Shown: one piece after another, positions 61,335 to 64,000 of the stretch
Layout of the letters: each line of letters begins with the position of its first letter
How positions within the stretch are numbered: the first letter of the stretch is position 1
NCBI GenBank assembly: GCA_034359265.1
Contig: CP136891.1
Coordinates: forward strand, 11,794,501-11,858,500
DNA: 64,000 nucleotides
Direction: 5' to 3'
Source of the DNA: Canna indica
Lineage: Eukaryota; Streptophyta; Magnoliopsida; Zingiberales; Cannaceae
Translations under genes and position numbers: made by a program
Notes under the pieces: model-generated
Told to the model about the DNA's origin: nothing
What the model saw: only the letters and a program-made list of their open reading frames with translations
The model's database searches: none

Positions 61335-62129
61335 GTGCTATTTGATTAGCGAAAATTATTTTCTGATTTAATTTTAGTGAAATTAAAAATATAATTTTGA
61401 TTTTTAATTTTAAATTATCTGAAAATGTGTTTGATTAATAAAAACAACAACAGTGAATTTTTATTTAGTTATAAAAAATAATATTAATTATCCTTGAATA
61501 TTTTTAGTAATAATTAAATATTTAGTTTATTTACAAAATTAAATATTTGCTAATATGATTATAAAATATTTATATGATTTAATTAATTAAGTTATTGATA
61601 ATTTAATATTTTTTTGTTCAATTAAATATAAAAATTAATTAATAGTTATTATAATTTTTTTAAAAAAAATAAGTCCAATGGTCTAAAATTAGTTTTGATT
61701 AAATTATAAATAGATCAACTTTAAAAAAATTGAGTTATTTAAAATTTGGATTTGAGTCAATTAGATATAAATTGATTTAATTAATTTGTAATTTTAAGAT
61801 AATAGTTTGAGTTGAAAATGATAAAAAAAAAATTATTTTTAAAAATGAGATAAACTTTAATTTATTTTTAAATTAATTAATTTTATAAAAAAAATATTTA
61901 TGATTACAAAGTTGTCACTGCATTTCGATAACGAAATCGACAGTCTTGAAACCACAGAAAATAATATTATGGTGTTTTCATTTTTATTAAGAAAATTTGT
62001 TTCGTTTTTATTCTGGTTTCGATTTAGTTTCATGAAAACGTTGAACCAAACACGTTTTCGTAAGTAATTTTGATTTCAGTGAAATTAAAAATCATGAAAA
62101 CAGACTTGGTTTTGCTAACCAAACAGGTC
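61335..62129 (+). mobile_element. Inverted-repeat element, intact relative of the nested pair at 10.2-11.7 kb
   Basis: Left tip gtgctatttgattagcgaaa; right tip on the minus strand gacctgtttggttagcaaaa. TTAAG occurs on both sides (61330-61334 and 62130-62134) and may be a short target duplication. The interior includes gaaatcgacagtcttgaaac and atgaaaacgttgaaccaaac, both also found in the 10-kb copies. There is no intact frame. Confidence 0.65.
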
Positions 62130-62132
62130 TTA

Positions 62133-62301
62133 AGTGATTCAATATTGATTTTGTCCTTGACCAGAGCAAAAAATTAAAAAAATATATAAATAAATATAAA
62201 TAATAATTTTAATTTATATAAAAAATATGTATAATAGAAATAAGATGTTAAATTTTAAAAAATATATTTTCAAACTCTCTAATCAGTTAGATACTTTGGT
62301 T

Positions 62302-62343
<42 letters not shown>

Positions 62344-63106
62344 TTTTAAAAGAGGTATAATAAAAATAAGGCGTTAGATTCTAAAAAATATTTTTTCAAA
62401 CTCTCTAGTGATATAGAAATTAGGTGTTAGAGTTTAAAAAATATATTTTTAAACTCTCTAAATCATTAGAGAGTTTTGCACCAAGTCTATAAATCCAAAT
62501 TTAAATTAAAAATTATAAAATATTTTTGATATTATAGACTTTGAGCAAAAGTCTCTAATGCATTAAATTTTATTTAGAGACTTTTGTCTAAAGTCTATAT
62601 ATATTTTTTTAAATTATGATGTTAGTGAAATATCTTTTGTCCAAAATATTTTGATAGACTCTAGCATATCTTTTATATCACATATATTTTTTTGTGAATT
62701 AAATTTTATTCTTTATAATTATAAAATTACTATAAACAAAAGTCTCTAACCCATTAGAGACTTTTGTGCAAAGTCTATAATAGCTTCATAAATTTTTTAA
62801 AAAATATATTTGAATTCATAAAATAACTTTTTAATGATATAAAAGAGAAATTATGATTTAAAAAAATATTTTACATCAAAGTATTTCATAATTTTTAATT
62901 TAAATTTAAATTTATAGACTTTGTACAAAAGTCTTTAATACATTAGAGAGTTTGAAAAATATATTTTTTATTTTCTAATATATTATTTATATCATAAAAA
63001 GTATTTTATAAATTAAAATTATTATATATATATATATAATTTTTGGCCAAAGTCTCTAACTGGTTAGAGACTTTGGCCAGTGGCAAAATCAATATTGAAT
63101 CCACTC
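62133..63106. repeat. Inverted-repeat element with regularly spaced internal hairpins
   Basis: The ends pair as gattcaatattgattttg (62136) against the same sequence on the minus strand near 63100. Inside are near-perfect hairpins built on the word agtctctaa: 62452-62475 (10-bp arms), 62738-62765 (12-bp arms) and 63045-63078 (16-bp perfect arms with a 2-nt loop), about 290-310 bp apart, plus looser ones near 62548-62585 and 62912-62950. No coding capacity. Confidence 0.7.
62308..62338. repeat. TA microsatellite
   Basis: An uninterrupted (TA)n run of about 31 bases lies within the hairpin-bearing element. Shorter TA runs occur at 63025-63038 and 63190-63206. Confidence 0.9.
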
Positions 63107-63207
63107 AATTCTTTTTTGGAAAATTCTCCAATGTTGATTTCGATTTTGAGAATTTTTCATTCCCAAAATTTGATTTGGATAAATTGCTGATATATATATA
63201 TATATAA

Positions 63208-63785
63208 GGTTAAATATGCTAAAATCTTCTTAACACTGTCGACGGGTACTATTTTGTTCCTATAATTAATTTTAATTTAAAAATATTCTACTTCATAAAT
63301 AGTTACTAAAATGCTCTTGTCGTGATCAATATACACTAAAATGTTTCTACATGAATGAGTGCTTGAGTGTCGTCCATGCGGAGAAGCTCTAATCATGTTA
63401 GATTCCATGTGTCACGTCACTCGGTACTCATCCATCCACTAAATTCCCTCTTCCATATAATGGATGTGAAAAATTTATCCACATGGACGACACCTAAGCA
63501 CTCACTCATGTGTCACATAAGTTCAAAGCACGTCAAATTCAATGTGTCATGTCAGTTGGGACCCGTCATCCATTAGCTCTCTATTCCACATAGATGGGTT
63601 CCAACTAACGTGGCTCTGACATGATAGAAGCTACTTCACATGGACGACACCTAAACACTTACTCATATTGACGATAAGAGTATTTTAGTACTATTTTCTG
63701 AAACGACAGCAATATTTTTGAATTAAAATTATACGTAGAAATAAAATAGCATTCGTCGACAAATTTTTGAAGCATTTTAGTACCT
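63208..63785. mobile_element. Inverted-repeat MITE with internal cgtccatg modules
   Basis: The left arm aatatgctaaaatcttct then cactgtcgacgggtac pairs with the minus strand of the right arm, gtactaaaatgcttcaaa then tttgtcgacgaatgc. Inside, acatggacgacacctaa occurs twice (about 63481 and 63638) and once inverted (about 63364). It is the third inverted-repeat element in a row at this end of the window. Confidence 0.6.
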
Positions 63786-64000
63786 ATTACCTATTAGGAT
63801 GGAAAAGGAAACGATGATGCAAGAATGCCTTTGTTTAATGCAAAAAAGTGAGGCAGAAGGAGCTCTCGCTGTGAACAATTTGAGGCCAATTGAATTGAAT
63901 GAAGAAATGCAAGTCCCACTGAATTCAATGAAGAAATGCGCGCATTTATTGAGAAAAATCAGATTAATAATGGGGAGACATTCTTCACGGATGATGTAAT
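63786..64000. other. Window end; short open frame not called as a gene
   Basis: An ATG-initiated frame of 66 codons (63799-63999) is rich in Met, Glu and Lys and ends in a stop. It contains a near-repeat of gaatgaagaaatgc (63897 and about 63927). I recognise no family. It could be an exon of a gene that continues beyond the window. Confidence 0.25.

Overview
This is nuclear DNA of a flowering plant. The protein genes are plant families split by GT-AG introns, the intergenic DNA is very AT-rich, and it is packed with plant-type transposon debris: TRIM and LTR retrotransposon remnants, Tourist-, hAT- and Mutator-like MITEs, an RTE-like LINE tail and a tRNA-derived SINE head. A monocot is possible, but nothing in the sequence proves it. 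All exon joins below come from reading splice sites and checking codon phase by hand, so they are models rather than transcript-supported structures.

Layout, left to right. (1) 639-4671 +: 3' exons of a large coiled-coil protein gene whose start lies outside the window. (2) 7963-8238 +: a single-exon gene for a 91-residue secreted-peptide precursor with its own TATA box; its C-terminus resembles a CLE-type signal. (3) 8.9-11.7 kb: repeats, including two nested copies of one inverted-repeat element. (4) 12112-14700 -: a complete five-exon gene for cytosolic ribosomal protein eL30, with a telo-box/TATA promoter. (5) 15521-15950: a Gypsy-type LTR remnant. (6) 17819-20710 and 25342-29526, both +: two tandem paralogues of an uncharacterised plant family with an N-terminal membrane anchor and a long acidic tail. 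(7) 30.7-36.2 kb: repeats only. (8) 37360-38424 +: an F-box protein of the AUF1/At5g46170 type. (9) 40264-45634 -: a six-exon NSE1 gene (SMC5/6 complex RING subunit), divergent from (10) 46227-49862 +: a three-exon gene for a small multi-pass membrane protein with a His-rich loop. (11) 52165-60364 -: an atypical kinase-like gene whose proposed first coding exon is only 7 nt, about 6 kb upstream of the rest. (12) 61.3-63.8 kb: three inverted-repeat elements in a row.

The genes do not form a pathway. NSE1 and eL30 are housekeeping genes (genome stability, translation). The F-box protein points to ubiquitin-mediated turnover, and the membrane protein to possible metal handling. The best leads are the peptide precursor, the tandem paralogue pair with an apparent start-codon change in the upstream member, the kinase-like gene with a degenerate metal-binding motif and tiny first coding exon, and several transposon nestings. 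Two of these keep exact target-site duplications and one has its empty site preserved elsewhere in the window. An inverted-repeat element built of regularly spaced near-perfect hairpins (62133-63106) is also notable.
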